A DNA stretch of 64,000 bases, from assembly GCA_001586195.1 (NCBI GenBank), contig CP014609.1, forward strand, positions 718,001 to 782,000. Reading direction: 5' to 3'. This DNA comes from Solibacillus silvestris. Lineage in GTDB: Bacteria > Bacillota > Bacilli > Bacillales_A > Planococcaceae. The notes under the pieces were generated by a model. That model was given only the letters and a program-made list of their open reading frames with translations. It was not told the origin of the DNA and ran no database searches. Position numbers and translations under genes: made by a program. Below are positions 25,156 to 34,800 of this stretch, one piece after another. How positions within the stretch are numbered: position 1 is the first letter of the stretch; the number at the start of each line of letters is the position of its first letter.

Positions 25156-26435
25156 TGGGGATTGGGATTTTACTTGCAGTATTTGTAGTGTTATTACTTT
25201 TACGAGTGCCGGTTGCACTTTGTCTGGCTGTATCGTCATTTGTCACTACGATTTACTTAGGGATTGATTTAGCAGCTATTGTACAGCGAATGGTAAGTGG
25301 ATTGAATAGTTTTTCGCTTATTGCGATTCCATTTTTCATTTTAGCTGGTGAAATTATGAATGAAGGCGGTATCTCACGTCGTTTAATTAATCTAGCGAAC
25401 GTTATTGTCGGTAAAGTACGCGGCGGTTTAGCAATGGTAAACGTTTTATCTTCAACGTTTTTTGGAGGTATTTCCGGTTCGGCTGTAGCGGACGTTTCAT
25501 CAATTGGTTCTGTCTTAATTCCGATGATGAAAAAGCAAAAATATGATGCGGAATATTCCGTTGCCGTTACAATTTCAAGTGCTGCACAAGGGGTTTTAAT
25601 TCCGCCAAGTCATAATATGATTATTTATTCTACTGCTGCCGGTGGTGTATCGGTTGGTGCATTGTTTATGGGGGGAATAGTTCCTGGTATTGCATTAGGG
25701 TTAATTTTAATGATCTTTGCGTATACGATTGCAGTAAAACGTAATTACCCGAAAGGTGAACCGATTAAGCGTGAAGAAGTTCCGAAAATTGTACGTGAAG
25801 GATTATTAGGATTGTTTACAGCGGTCATTATTATTGGTGGGATTTTATCCGGTGTTTTCACAGCGACTGAATCTGCGGCAATCGGTGCATTATATGCGTT
25901 TATTATTTCGTTCTTCGTTTATAAAGACGTGCCGCTATCGGCAATGGGGAACATTTTAAAACGTACAGTAAAAACATTATCGATGGTACTGTTTTTAATT
26001 GCTGCTTCTTCGGCATTCGGCTGGTTACTTGCATTTCTAAAAGTACCCGCAATGGTAACAGAAACGTTATTGGCTGTTTCGCCGAATGATTTTGTAACAT
26101 TATTAATTATTAATATCATTTTACTAGTATTAGGGATGTTCATGGACATGGCACCGTTAATTTTAATTGCAACACCAATTTTATTACCTGTAGCGCTTGA
26201 AGCAGGTATGGATCCGGTTCAATTTGGTGTTGTATTAATTCTGAACTTAGCGATCGGTCTTGTAACACCGCCAGTTGGTACGTGTCTGTTTGTCGGATGT
26301 GCGATCGGAAAAATACCGATTGAAAAAGCGACAAAGGGAATGCTTCCATTCTATGGTGCAATGATTGTTATACTACTATTAATAACGTTTGTTCCAGACA
26401 TTACGTTAAAACTTCCGGAATTACTATTAAAGTAA
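25155..26435 (+). CDS. TRAP transporter large permease (DctM family)
   Basis: 426 residues, mostly transmembrane (about 12 segments). Family signatures include IPFFILAGEIMNEGGISRRL, FFGGISGSAVADVSSIGSVL, PPSHNMIIYS and LAIGLVTPPVGTCLFVG. This is the sodium-driven translocation subunit of the ion transporter superfamily. uxaC follows 12 nt downstream, so uptake and catabolism share one transcript. Confidence 0.94.
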   Translation: MGIGILLAVFVVLLLLRVPVALCLAVSSFVTTIYLGIDLAAIVQRMVSGLNSFSLIAIPFFILAGEIMNEGGISRRLINLANVIVGKVRGGLAMVNVLSSTFFGGISGSAVADVSSIGSVLIPMMKKQKYDAEYSVAVTISSAAQGVLIPPSHNMIIYSTAAGGVSVGALFMGGIVPGIALGLILMIFAYTIAVKRNYPKGEPIKREEVPKIVREGLLGLFTAVIIIGGILSGVFTATESAAIGALYAFIISFFVYKDVPLSAMGNILKRTVKTLSMVLFLIAASSAFGWLLAFLKVPAMVTETLLAVSPNDFVTLLIINIILLVLGMFMDMAPLILIATPILLPVALEAGMDPVQFGVVLILNLAIGLVTPPVGTCLFVGCAIGKIPIEKATKGMLPFYGAMIVILLLITFVPDITLKLPELLLK

Positions 26436-26447
26436 GGGGACTAGAAT

Positions 26448-27842
26448 ATGGCAAAAACATTTTTGGATGACTCATTTCTATTGAACAATAAAGTAGCGGA
26501 AAAGTTGTATTTCGACTATGCAAAAGATTTACCGATTATCGATTACCACTGTCATTTAAGTCCTCAGGAAATTTATGAGGATAAGCAATTTAAAAATATA
26601 ACAGAGGCTTGGTTGTACGGTGATCATTATAAATGGCGTGCGATGCGCGCAAATGGAGTTCCAGAGCATCTTGTAACAGGTGATGCAGATGATTATGAGC
26701 GTTTTGAAGCATGGGCAAAAACCGTTCCGTATACAATTGGCAACCCTTTATATCAGTGGACACATTTAGAACTGCGCCGATTCTTTAATGAAGAAACTTT
26801 ATTAAATGAAAAAACAGCACGCGCTATTTGGGATAATATAAATGAACAATTACCTCAAAAGACAGCTCGTCAGTTAATTTTGGACTCAAAAGTAGAAGTG
26901 ATCTGCACTACAGATGATCCGATTGACTCACTTGAATATCATATCGCACTTCAAAAAGATGAGCAGTTTAACGTGAAAGTACTGCCGAGTTTCAGACCGG
27001 ATAAAGCATTGGAAATCAATAAGCCGACATTTGCGGCTTGGATTGGATCATTATCGGAAGTTGTCGGCGAAACAATCGAATCTTATGAACAATTAAAAGA
27101 AGCTCTTGCAAAACGAATTCAGTTTTTTGATGAAGTCGGTGGTAAAGTGTCAGACCATGCATTGGATACGATTTATTATGCAGAAGCGACAGAACAAGAA
27201 GTGAGTGCTATTTTTGAAAAGGGGCTTGCGGGGGAACAAGTATCGCTGGAAGAAGAAGCAAAATATAAAACAGCATTACTGATCTTTTTAGGGAAACAGT
27301 ACGCTTCTTACAATTGGGCGATGCAATATCATATTTCGGCACACCGTAATAACAATACACGTCAGTTCAATAATTTAGGGCCGGATACAGGGTATGACAG
27401 CATTAATGACGGACCGATCGCAGTACCGTTGACGCGGTTATTGGATGCGCTTGCACTTGAAGATGCATTACCAAAAACGATTGTTTATTCATTAAATCCG
27501 AAAGACTACTATGTTATTGCAAGTATAGTCGGAAGCTTCCAGGAAAAAGTGCCTGGGAAAATCCAATTCGGTACGGCTTGGTGGTTTAATGACCAAAAAG
27601 AAGGAATGCTTGATCAGATGAAGGCACTTGCGAGCATCGGGATTTTCAGCCGCTTTATCGGAATGCTGACTGATTCGCGTAGTTTCCTGTCCTACACACG
27701 TCACGAATATTTTAGACGTTTAGTATGTAATCTCATTGGAGAATGGGTGGAAAATGGAGAATTCCCTGAAGATTACGAGCTTCTTGGAACAATCGTACAA
27801 GATATTTGCTTTTACAATGCAAAAAATTACTTTAACTTTTAA
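26448..27842 (+). CDS. uxaC: Uronate isomerase UxaC
   Basis: 464 residues, amidohydrolase superfamily. The metal-binding start DYHCHLSPQEI (about residues 25-35), ICTTDDP, and the C-terminal LTDSRSFLSYTRHEYFRR are diagnostic. It isomerises galacturonate to tagaturonate and glucuronate to fructuronate, the first cytoplasmic step. It precedes uxaB by 16 nt with a GAGGTGG site. No frame damage. Confidence 0.95.
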   Translation: MAKTFLDDSFLLNNKVAEKLYFDYAKDLPIIDYHCHLSPQEIYEDKQFKNITEAWLYGDHYKWRAMRANGVPEHLVTGDADDYERFEAWAKTVPYTIGNPLYQWTHLELRRFFNEETLLNEKTARAIWDNINEQLPQKTARQLILDSKVEVICTTDDPIDSLEYHIALQKDEQFNVKVLPSFRPDKALEINKPTFAAWIGSLSEVVGETIESYEQLKEALAKRIQFFDEVGGKVSDHALDTIYYAEATEQEVSAIFEKGLAGEQVSLEEEAKYKTALLIFLGKQYASYNWAMQYHISAHRNNNTRQFNNLGPDTGYDSINDGPIAVPLTRLLDALALEDALPKTIVYSLNPKDYYVIASIVGSFQEKVPGKIQFGTAWWFNDQKEGMLDQMKALASIGIFSRFIGMLTDSRSFLSYTRHEYFRRLVCNLIGEWVENGEFPEDYELLGTIVQDICFYNAKNYFNF

Positions 27843-27858
27843 ATGAGGTGGATGAAGC

Positions 27859-29274
27859 ATGCAACAGTTATCTAACGAAGTGTATACTCGAAAAACAGCT
27901 GTCGTAGAGCGTATTGTCCAATTCGGCACGGGGAATTTTCTCCGTGCTTTTGTTGATTGGCTCATACATGAAGCGAATTTACAGCAGCAACAGGATTTAG
28001 GAATTGTTATTGTCCAGTCGACATCAGGAAGTACATCAGAAGTGATCAATGCGCAAGATGGTCTATACACACTTGTTACGCAAGGGATTCAAAATGGTCA
28101 GCAAGTCAATTATGAACAAGTGATTGAAAGTGTGACACGCAGTATTTCATTGCAAAACCAGTATGAAGAATATATGAAGCTCGCGGTTTCGGAAGACCTC
28201 CAATATGTTGTATCCAATACAACGGAGGCAGGAATTGTATATGAGCAGCTTCCATTTGATGCACAGCCATCAACAAATTTTGTGGCCAATGTGACGCACT
28301 TTTTATGGAAACGCTATGAAACATTTGGAGCGGATCCGTCAAAAGGGCTGATCTTTTTACCGTGCGAATTAATTGAACAGAACGGTACCGCTTTAAAAAA
28401 CGGGATTGTAAGCTATGCAAATGCATGGGATTTAGGGCAGAGCTTCATCGATTGGGTGACAGGTGCCAATACGTTCTGCAACACACTTGTTGACCGAATC
28501 GTACCCGGATTCCCGAAAAGCCAATATGAAGAATTGACGTTGAAGCTTGGTTATGAGGATAAATTACTCGTTGCTGCAGAACCGTATTATATTTGGGTAA
28601 TAGAAAATGAAGAAGCGCTTCATTCTTTTCCGTTAGTTAATAATCAATTTGAAGTAAAGCTTGTAGACGACTTGAGTTACTACCGGGAGCGTAAAGTGAA
28701 AATGCTCAATGGTGCACACTCTGCCTTAACACCGCTTGCTATTTTGCTGGATACAGATACAGTCGGGCAAGTGATGGAACACTCTAGATTAAGACCTTTC
28801 GTTCAACGTTTACTTGTACAGGAAGTGATTCCTACGATTAATGGCGACAAAGAACAGTTAATGACATATCAACAGGCGATATTAGAACGCTTTGAAAATC
28901 CGTTTATTGCACATTACGTAAAAAGTATTGCACTTAATGCGCTTGCCAAGTTTAAAACTAGAAATATCCCATCGCTACTGGCGTATTATAAGCAATATGC
29001 AACACTTCCAAAACATTTAACAACAGCATTGGCTGCGTGGATATACTTATATCAAACTCCAGAAGTATTTTCACCGCAAGATGCTCCGGAAGCGATCGAG
29101 CAAATTAAGGCAAAGCCATTAGCGGGTGTACTGAGTAATGAAAATCTTTGGGGGATAGATTTAACAACGATTCCGCAACTTGAACAATTTGTCGGGCAGG
29201 CAATTACGGCGTTTAAAGAGAGCCAAACAGCACAGTTCATTGCGGAATTGGAAGAGGAGGCACTAGGATTATGA
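27859..29274 (+). CDS. uxaB: Tagaturonate reductase (altronate oxidoreductase) UxaB
   Basis: 471 residues, polyol-specific long-chain dehydrogenase family. The N-terminal NAD loop is IVQFGTGNFLRAFVDW, and the catalytic region KVKMLNGAHSALTPLA carries the family Lys, Asn and His. It reduces tagaturonate to altronate using NADH. The related fructuronate reductase UxuB is possible, but pairing with uxaA makes UxaB the better call. Its stop overlaps uxaA by 4 nt. Confidence 0.92.
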   Translation: MQQLSNEVYTRKTAVVERIVQFGTGNFLRAFVDWLIHEANLQQQQDLGIVIVQSTSGSTSEVINAQDGLYTLVTQGIQNGQQVNYEQVIESVTRSISLQNQYEEYMKLAVSEDLQYVVSNTTEAGIVYEQLPFDAQPSTNFVANVTHFLWKRYETFGADPSKGLIFLPCELIEQNGTALKNGIVSYANAWDLGQSFIDWVTGANTFCNTLVDRIVPGFPKSQYEELTLKLGYEDKLLVAAEPYYIWVIENEEALHSFPLVNNQFEVKLVDDLSYYRERKVKMLNGAHSALTPLAILLDTDTVGQVMEHSRLRPFVQRLLVQEVIPTINGDKEQLMTYQQAILERFENPFIAHYVKSIALNALAKFKTRNIPSLLAYYKQYATLPKHLTTALAAWIYLYQTPEVFSPQDAPEAIEQIKAKPLAGVLSNENLWGIDLTTIPQLEQFVGQAITAFKESQTAQFIAELEEEALGL

Positions 29275-30764
29275 AAGAAACGATTGTCATTCATTCGTCT
29301 GATAATGTTGCGGTCGCTTTACGTTCCTTTGAAGCGGGTGAACCATTTTCGATCGGCCAAGAGAAGATTAATCTAGAGCAGGAAGTTCCTAGAGGGCATA
29401 AAATTGCCACACGTAACATTCAAAAAGGGGAACATATTATAAAGTACGGCTATCCGATTGGGCATGCTACTGAAGACATTGCAAAAGGAACGGTCGTCCA
29501 CACGCATAATGTAAAAACAAATTTGCAGGACATCATTAACTACAATTACGACAAGAAAGATATTTCATTGAACTATCCGCAACGTAATTTAACATTTAAA
29601 GGGTACCGACGTAGCAATGGTGAAGTCGGTATACGAAATGAACTATGGATCATACCCTCAGTCGGATGTGTGAATGGTATTGCGGACATGATCATTCGTG
29701 AATTTGAGCAACGGGTAGGAAGTATTGCGCCTTTTGAATCCACGCTTGTATTAAAGCATAATTTTGGTTGTTCGCAATTAGGTGATGACCATGAAAATAC
29801 ACGTACTATTTTACTGGATGCTGTTAACCATCCGAATGCTGCAGCTGTGCTTGTATTAGGGCTGGGCTGCGAGAATAATACAATTGAACAGATGAAGCAG
29901 GAACTTGGCGATTACGATACGTCCCGTGTGAAATTTGTCGTGTCCCAGCAAGTTGATGATGAGGTTGAAGCTAGTGTAGAAGCGCTTGTAGCACTACATG
30001 AGGCAGTCCGCAATGATCGACGAGAAGATATTCCGATCAGTGAATTGCGTATCGGACTGAAATGTGGCGGTTCAGACGGCTTATCTGGCATTACGGCGAA
30101 TCCTCTTCTAGGGCGTTTCTCCGACTTTTTAGTATCCCAGGGCGGTACAACGGTGCTGACGGAAGTGCCGGAAATGTTTGGAGCGGAAACGATTTTAATG
30201 AACCGCGCACAAGATGAGGAAACATTCGGGAAGATTGTTTCGCTTATTAATGACTTTAAGCAGTACTTTATCGACTATAATCAGCCGATCTATGAAAATC
30301 CTTCACCAGGCAATAAGGCAGGCGGAATCACTACGCTTGAAGACAAGTCGTTAGGCTGTACGCAAAAAGCGGGCAGTGCTGAAATTGTCGATGTTTTAAA
30401 ATACGGAGAGCGGTTAAAAAAGCGCGGGTTGAATTTATTGAGTGCGCCGGGAAATGATCTTGTTGCATGTACAGCGCTTGCATCTGCAGGTTGTCAATTA
30501 GTGTTGTTTACTACAGGACGCGGTACGCCATTCGGCTCATTTGTACCTACGATGAAAATATCCACAAACAGCGCTATTTATGAACAGAAAAAGCATTGGA
30601 TTGATTTCAATGCAGGGCAAATACTAGAAGATGGCGTAGACGAAGATGCGGTTTTGGAAGAATTTATTCAATATATTATTGCTGTTGCTAGTGGCAAGCA
30701 ATTAAACCATGAACGAATGAATTTCAAAGAAATGGCTATTTTTAAAACAGGTGTTACCCTGTAG
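29271..30764 (+). CDS. uxaA: Altronate dehydratase UxaA
   Basis: 497 residues. An N-terminal SAF-type domain (about 1-95, containing GHKIATRNIQKGEHIIKYG) is followed by the large dehydratase domain with GYRRSNGEVGIRNE, LKHNFGCSQLGDD, LKCGGSDGLSGITANPLLG and KSLGCTQKAGSAEI. It dehydrates D-altronate to 2-keto-3-deoxygluconate. No kdgK or kdgA follows, so later steps must be encoded elsewhere. Translation is coupled to uxaB. Confidence 0.95.
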   Translation: MKETIVIHSSDNVAVALRSFEAGEPFSIGQEKINLEQEVPRGHKIATRNIQKGEHIIKYGYPIGHATEDIAKGTVVHTHNVKTNLQDIINYNYDKKDISLNYPQRNLTFKGYRRSNGEVGIRNELWIIPSVGCVNGIADMIIREFEQRVGSIAPFESTLVLKHNFGCSQLGDDHENTRTILLDAVNHPNAAAVLVLGLGCENNTIEQMKQELGDYDTSRVKFVVSQQVDDEVEASVEALVALHEAVRNDRREDIPISELRIGLKCGGSDGLSGITANPLLGRFSDFLVSQGGTTVLTEVPEMFGAETILMNRAQDEETFGKIVSLINDFKQYFIDYNQPIYENPSPGNKAGGITTLEDKSLGCTQKAGSAEIVDVLKYGERLKKRGLNLLSAPGNDLVACTALASAGCQLVLFTTGRGTPFGSFVPTMKISTNSAIYEQKKHWIDFNAGQILEDGVDEDAVLEEFIQYIIAVASGKQLNHERMNFKEMAIFKTGVTL

Positions 30765-30805
30765 AAAATTTGGTCCGGTTTATCATATTCTTCCTATTAT
30801 ATAAG

Positions 30806-30851
30806 AAATGGCGATGCTCTCTTTTTCGTGAAGGAGCATCGTCATTTTTTT
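30806..30851 (+). terminator. Rho-independent terminator after uxaA
   Basis: AATGGCGATGCTC / GAGCATCGTCATT stem (one mismatch) and a T run. It closes the hexuronate operon before the ylxM promoter. Confidence 0.92.
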
Positions 30852-30904
30852 GAAATCGTTTATTAATGAAAAGAAAAGGTTCTTCAATGGACAAGGGGAT
30901 TACC

Positions 30905-30933
30905 TTGACAGTAACTGCCCACAAGATTATGAT
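30905..30933 (+). promoter_or_regulatory. Sigma-A promoter for ylxM-ffh
   Basis: TTGACA (30905-30910), exactly 17 nt, TATGAT (30928-30933); the start would be near 30940, 26 nt before the ylxM ATG. It allows ylxM-ffh expression independent of ftsY. Confidence 0.85.
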
Positions 30934-30965
30934 AAGATAGACAAATTATGATTGGAGAGATAAAA

Positions 30966-31301
30966 ATGCTACTTGAAAAAACAACACGCATGAACTTTCT
31001 CTTCGACTTTTATCAAGCGTTATTAACTGATAAACAGCGCAGCTACATGGAACTATATTACTTGGACGATCACTCGTTAGGAGAAATCGCCGAAAGTTAT
31101 AATATTTCACGCCAAGCTGTTTACGATAATATTCGCCGTACTGAGGCGATGCTTGAAGAATATGAAGAAAAACTAAATTTATTCGAAAAGTTTCAACAAC
31201 GTCAAATCGTGTTAAAACAATTGACGAATGCGATCATGGATGAGGCTTCTACGACAGAGGCGAAACTAGCATTGGTTGAACAACTGAAGGAATCGGATTA
31301 G
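30966..31301 (+). CDS. ylxM: SRP-associated helix-turn-helix protein YlxM
   Basis: 111 residues from ATG 30966 (site TTGGAGAG at 30952-30959); the in-frame ATG at 30948 lies before that site. [20 protein letters not shown] and [29 protein letters not shown] form a sigma-70 region-4-like helix-turn-helix. YlxM binds the SRP RNA/Ffh complex and modulates it in Gram-positive bacteria. It stands 12 nt before ffh. Confidence 0.93.
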   Translation: MLLEKTTRMNFLFDFYQALLTDKQRSYMELYYLDDHSLGEIAESYNISRQAVYDNIRRTEAMLEEYEEKLNLFEKFQQRQIVLKQLTNAIMDEASTTEAKLALVEQLKESD

Positions 31302-31313
31302 GGGGCGAACGAG

Positions 31314-32672
31314 TTGGCTTTTGAAGGTTTAGCAGAGCGACTCCAAGGTACGATCCAAAAGATTAAAGGTAAAGGGAAAGTAACGGAACAAGACGTTAAA
31401 GAAATGATGCGTGAAGTCCGATTTGCCTTAATCGAAGCGGACGTAAACTTAAAAGTAGTAAAAGAATTCGTTAAAAAAGTTAGTGAGCGTGCAGTCGGCG
31501 TCGACGTCATGAAATCATTAACACCTGGTCAGCAAGTCATTAAAATTGTTCAGGATGAATTGAAGAATTTAATGGGCGGCGAACAAAGTCCGATTAAATT
31601 CAGCAACCGTCCGCCTACTGTCATTATGATGGTTGGTTTACAAGGTGCAGGTAAGACGACAACTACAGGTAAATTGGCGAATGTATTACGTAAAAAATAT
31701 AATAAAAAACCATTACTCGTTGCAGCAGATATATACCGTCCAGCGGCTGTAGAGCAATTACAGACATTAGGGAAACAGTTATCACTGCCGGTGTTCTCAC
31801 TTGGTACAGATGTTTCACCTGTTGAAATTGCACGTCAGGCAATCGAGCATGCAAAAGAAGAGCATTTGGATGTTGTATTAATCGATACAGCCGGTCGTCT
31901 TCATATTGATGAAGAACTGATGCAGGAACTGAAAGACATTCGCGGTTTAAAAGAGCCGGATGAAGTATTTTTAGTTGTTGATGCCATGACAGGTCAAGAT
32001 GCTGTAAATGTTGCGCAAAGCTTTAACGAAACTGTCGGCATTACGGGCGTTGTCTTAACAAAATTAGACGGTGATACTCGTGGTGGTGCGGCACTGTCGA
32101 TTCGCTCGGTTACAGAGAAACCGATTAAATTTGTCGGTATGGGCGAAAAGATGGATGCACTGGAACCTTTCCATCCGGAGCGTATGGCTTCACGTATTTT
32201 AGGGATGGGCGATGTCCTGTCACTGATCGAAAAAGCACAAGCAAACGTTGATATGGAAAAGGCAAAAGAGCTGGAAGAAAAGTTCATGACACAGAGCTTT
32301 ACATTTGATGACTTTATCGAACAACTCCAAGCTGTGAAAAAAATGGGACCACTTGATGAATTATTGAAAATGATTCCGGGTGCAAACAAAATGAAGGGCC
32401 TTGACAATGTCAAAGTCGATGAAAAGCAGATGGGACGCATCGAAGCAATTATCTATTCGATGACACCAAATGAAAAAACAAACCCTGAAATTATTTCGGC
32501 GAGCCGTAAAAAGCGTATTGCCACTGGTTCGGGGACGACAATTCAAGAAGTAAACCGCTTATTGAAGCAGTTTGAAGAAATGAAAAAAATGATGAAACAG
32601 ATGACGGGCATGGCTCAGGGTAAAGGTAAAAAGAAGATGAAAATGCCTGGTTTTGATTCATTATTTAAATAA
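31314..32672 (+). CDS. ffh: Signal recognition particle protein Ffh, TTG start
   Basis: 452 residues. N domain at the start (AFEGLAERLQGTIQKI), P-loop GLQGAGKTTTTGKLA (about residue 109), DTAGRLHIDEEL, TKLDGDTRGGAA, and a Met-rich M domain at the C-terminus with MKKMMKQM. Ffh binds signal peptides and SRP RNA and targets ribosomes to FtsY. TTG 31314 is chosen since AGGGGGCG (31300-31307) is about 6-8 nt away and the protein then aligns with B. subtilis Ffh from residue 1. Confidence 0.97.
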   Translation: MAFEGLAERLQGTIQKIKGKGKVTEQDVKEMMREVRFALIEADVNLKVVKEFVKKVSERAVGVDVMKSLTPGQQVIKIVQDELKNLMGGEQSPIKFSNRPPTVIMMVGLQGAGKTTTTGKLANVLRKKYNKKPLLVAADIYRPAAVEQLQTLGKQLSLPVFSLGTDVSPVEIARQAIEHAKEEHLDVVLIDTAGRLHIDEELMQELKDIRGLKEPDEVFLVVDAMTGQDAVNVAQSFNETVGITGVVLTKLDGDTRGGAALSIRSVTEKPIKFVGMGEKMDALEPFHPERMASRILGMGDVLSLIEKAQANVDMEKAKELEEKFMTQSFTFDDFIEQLQAVKKMGPLDELLKMIPGANKMKGLDNVKVDEKQMGRIEAIIYSMTPNEKTNPEIISASRKKRIATGSGTTIQEVNRLLKQFEEMKKMMKQMTGMAQGKGKKKMKMPGFDSLFK

Positions 32673-32697
32673 AAAATAAGGTGTTAAGAAAAAACAC

Positions 32698-32726
32698 TTT
32701 ACAAACCATCAAGACATTGCTAATAT
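32698..32726 (+). promoter_or_regulatory. Candidate promoter for rpsP-khpA
   Basis: TTTACA (32698-32703), 17 nt, TAATAT (32721-32726), with TATAAT overlapping at 32724-32729. A weak hairpin GTGTT/AACAC lies just upstream in the ffh-rpsP gap. Confidence 0.5.
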
Positions 32727-32764
32727 AATATCTTGTGTGAAACTTATTCGGAGGTGCTATTAAA

Positions 32765-33037
32765 ATGGCAGTTAAAATTCGCTTAAAACGTATGGGAGCT
32801 AAAAAATCTCCTTTCTATCGTATCGTAGTTGCAGACGCTCGTTCACCACGTGATGGCCGTCAAATCGAAACAGTAGGTACTTACAACCCACTTACAGTTC
32901 CAGCTACAGTACAAATCGATGAAGAGAAAGCTCTTAAATGGTTAACTGATGGTGCAAAACCATCTGATACTGTACGTAACCTGTTCTCAGAACAAGGTAT
33001 CATGGAAAAATTCCATAACGCTAAATACAGCAAATAA
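32765..33037 (+). CDS. rpsP: 30S ribosomal protein S16
   Basis: 90 residues, bS16: [40 protein letters not shown] is split across the first half and is unmistakable. It is an early assembly protein of the small subunit. GGAGGTG precedes ATG. khpA follows 27 nt after the stop behind another GGAGGTGG. Confidence 0.98.
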   Translation: MAVKIRLKRMGAKKSPFYRIVVADARSPRDGRQIETVGTYNPLTVPATVQIDEEKALKWLTDGAKPSDTVRNLFSEQGIMEKFHNAKYSK

Positions 33038-33064
33038 TTCAATGATTAATTCGGAGGTGGCATT

Positions 33065-33298
33065 ATGCAGCAGCTGATTGAAGCAATTGTGAAACCGTTA
33101 GTCGATTATCCGGAAGACGTTCGTATTGAGACGGACGAAACTTCCAATCGAGTTGTTTATAAACTTTTTGTTCATCCAGAGGATCGAGGGAAAGTGATAG
33201 GCAAGCAAGGACGTGTTGCGAAGGCAATTCGTACGATTGTGTACTCAGCAGCGGGCGGCCACCAGAAGAAAAAGACGTATGTCGATATATTGGATTAG
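33065..33298 (+). CDS. khpA: KH-domain RNA-binding protein KhpA (YlqC)
   Basis: 77 residues, a single type II KH domain with the GxxG loop VIGKQGRVAKAIRTIV (about residues 45-60). KhpA partners with KhpB in firmicutes to bind small and messenger RNAs and affects cell length and division. It is co-transcribed with rpsP. In B. subtilis ylqD follows; that gene is absent here. Confidence 0.95.
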   Translation: MQQLIEAIVKPLVDYPEDVRIETDETSNRVVYKLFVHPEDRGKVIGKQGRVAKAIRTIVYSAAGGHQKKKTYVDILD

Positions 33299-33301
33299 TA
33301 A

Positions 33302-33338
33302 AAGAAGGGTGGCATTTTGCTAACCCTTCTTTTTTTGT
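33302..33338 (+). terminator. Rho-independent terminator after khpA
   Basis: AAGAAGGGT / ACCCTTCTT perfect 9-bp stem with TTTTTT tail. Confidence 0.93.
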
Positions 33339-33354
33339 TATGATAATGTTGTTT

Positions 33355-33485
33355 TCCGTTACGGTAGGAGTTTATTGCGGTTGCCATAGAAGCATTGTGC
33401 ATGTGCTCCTGTCGCTCCGCTTTCGTCGCAAAGTAACATTCAAATCAAAAGGCATTTGAATGTTACTTCGCCGCCTTCACTCCAA
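33355..33485. repeat. Intergenic palindromic element between khpA and rimM
   Basis: The region lacks a gene. It contains a perfect 15-bp inverted repeat AAGTAACATTCAAAT / ATTTGAATGTTACTT (33431-33445 and 33454-33468, 8-nt loop), extended with GC pairs to about 18 bp. It is preceded by CTCCTGTCGCTCCGCTTTCG, a phrase resembling dispersed Bacillaceae repeats. No T run follows, so it is not a normal terminator. ylqD would be expected at this place. Confidence 0.65.
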
Positions 33486-33542
33486 ACAACGGTGTATATA
33501 AAAGTTATGTGGTAACAAATTATTATAAAAGGTGGAATATAC

Positions 33543-34064
33543 ATGGAATGGTTTAATGTAGGACGTATTGTAAATACACATGGTATTCGCGGAGAACTGC
33601 GAATTTTATCGACGACGGACTTTGAAGAAGAACGTTTTGCGGTCGGTTCTAAACTTGCGGCATTCAAAAAAGATGATAAAAAACCGACTTGGGTAACGAT
33701 CAGTTCATCAAGACGCCATAAAAACTTTATATTGGTGACATTTGAAGGAATGGAAAACATTAATTTAGTGGAACCATTTAAAGAAGGTCTTTTAAAAGTG
33801 TCAATGGATCAATTAGCGGAAGATGAGCTTGAAGATAATGAATACTATCACTTTGAAATTAAAGATTGTGAAGTGTTTTCGGAAGAGGGCGAACTGATCG
33901 GCGTTGTTACTGATATTTTAGAGACAGGCGCAAACGACGTATGGGAAGTTAAAGCGCAAAATGGTAAGAAACACTACATTCCTTACATTGAAGATATCGT
34001 AAAAGATATTGATGTCGATGAAAAGAAAATCATTATTCATGTAATGGAAGGTTTGCTGGAATGA
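33543..34064 (+). CDS. rimM: Ribosome maturation factor RimM
   Basis: 173 residues. N-terminal RimM barrel with [18 protein letters not shown], and a C-terminal PRC-barrel with [29 protein letters not shown]. RimM binds S19 and promotes 30S head maturation. The stop overlaps the trmD ATG by 4 nt, the standard rimM-trmD pair. Confidence 0.97.
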   Translation: MEWFNVGRIVNTHGIRGELRILSTTDFEEERFAVGSKLAAFKKDDKKPTWVTISSSRRHKNFILVTFEGMENINLVEPFKEGLLKVSMDQLAEDELEDNEYYHFEIKDCEVFSEEGELIGVVTDILETGANDVWEVKAQNGKKHYIPYIEDIVKDIDVDEKKIIIHVMEGLLE

Positions 34065-34789
34065 AGATTCACGTATTAAGTTTATTTCCCGATATGTTCA
34101 CAGGTGTGTTTGGCGCATCAATTTTAAAAAAGGCTCAGGAAAAAGGTGCAGTCGAGCTCGCAGTAACCGATATCCGGGAGTACAGTGTAAATAAGCACAA
34201 ACAAGTGGATGATTACCCATACGGCGGCGGTGCGGGAATGGTATTAAAGCCGGAGCCGATGTTCAATGCGGTTGAAGCCATTACAGAAGGCCGCAAACCG
34301 CGTGTTATACTCATGTGTCCACAAGGCGAGCGCTTCACGCAGAAGAAGGCGGAGGAGCTTGCACTGGAAGATGATTTAGTATTCCTTTGCGGCCATTATG
34401 AAGGATATGATGAGCGAATCCGGGAACATCTTGTAACAGATGAGATTTCAATCGGCGACTTTGTTTTAACTGGCGGCGAGCTTCCTGCGATGACGGTAAT
34501 CGATGCGGTTGTACGTTTATTGCCGGGTGTATTAGGGCAGGAAGATTCACATATTCAGGATTCATTTTCAACAGGGTTATTAGAGCATCCTCATTATACG
34601 CGTCCAGCTGATTTTAGAGGGATGAAAGTGCCGGATATACTGTTATCAGGTAATCACGCAAAAATCGAAGCGTGGCGTGAGGAACAGTCCTTTAAGCGTA
34701 CGTTAGAGCGTAGACCGGATTTATTGGAAGCACTTGAATTAACGGACAAGCAAATAAAAATAATTGAAAAAATTAAGAGTGAAATGTAA
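34061..34789 (+). CDS. trmD: tRNA (guanine-37-N1) methyltransferase TrmD
   Basis: 242 residues, SPOUT fold with the trefoil-knot SAM site. Visible motifs are [54 protein letters not shown] and [10 protein letters not shown]. It methylates G37 of tRNAs reading CNN and GGG-type codons, preventing +1 frameshifts. Coupled to rimM; rplS follows behind its own promoter and leader. Confidence 0.98.
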   Translation: MKIHVLSLFPDMFTGVFGASILKKAQEKGAVELAVTDIREYSVNKHKQVDDYPYGGGAGMVLKPEPMFNAVEAITEGRKPRVILMCPQGERFTQKKAEELALEDDLVFLCGHYEGYDERIREHLVTDEISIGDFVLTGGELPAMTVIDAVVRLLPGVLGQEDSHIQDSFSTGLLEHPHYTRPADFRGMKVPDILLSGNHAKIEAWREEQSFKRTLERRPDLLEALELTDKQIKIIEKIKSEM

Positions 34790-34800
34790 AGCAAAACTAC

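Noticed and set aside
33428-33472. Terminator between khpA and rimM at the long hairpin
   Set aside because: No T run follows the stem, and a perfect terminator already lies at 33302-33338.
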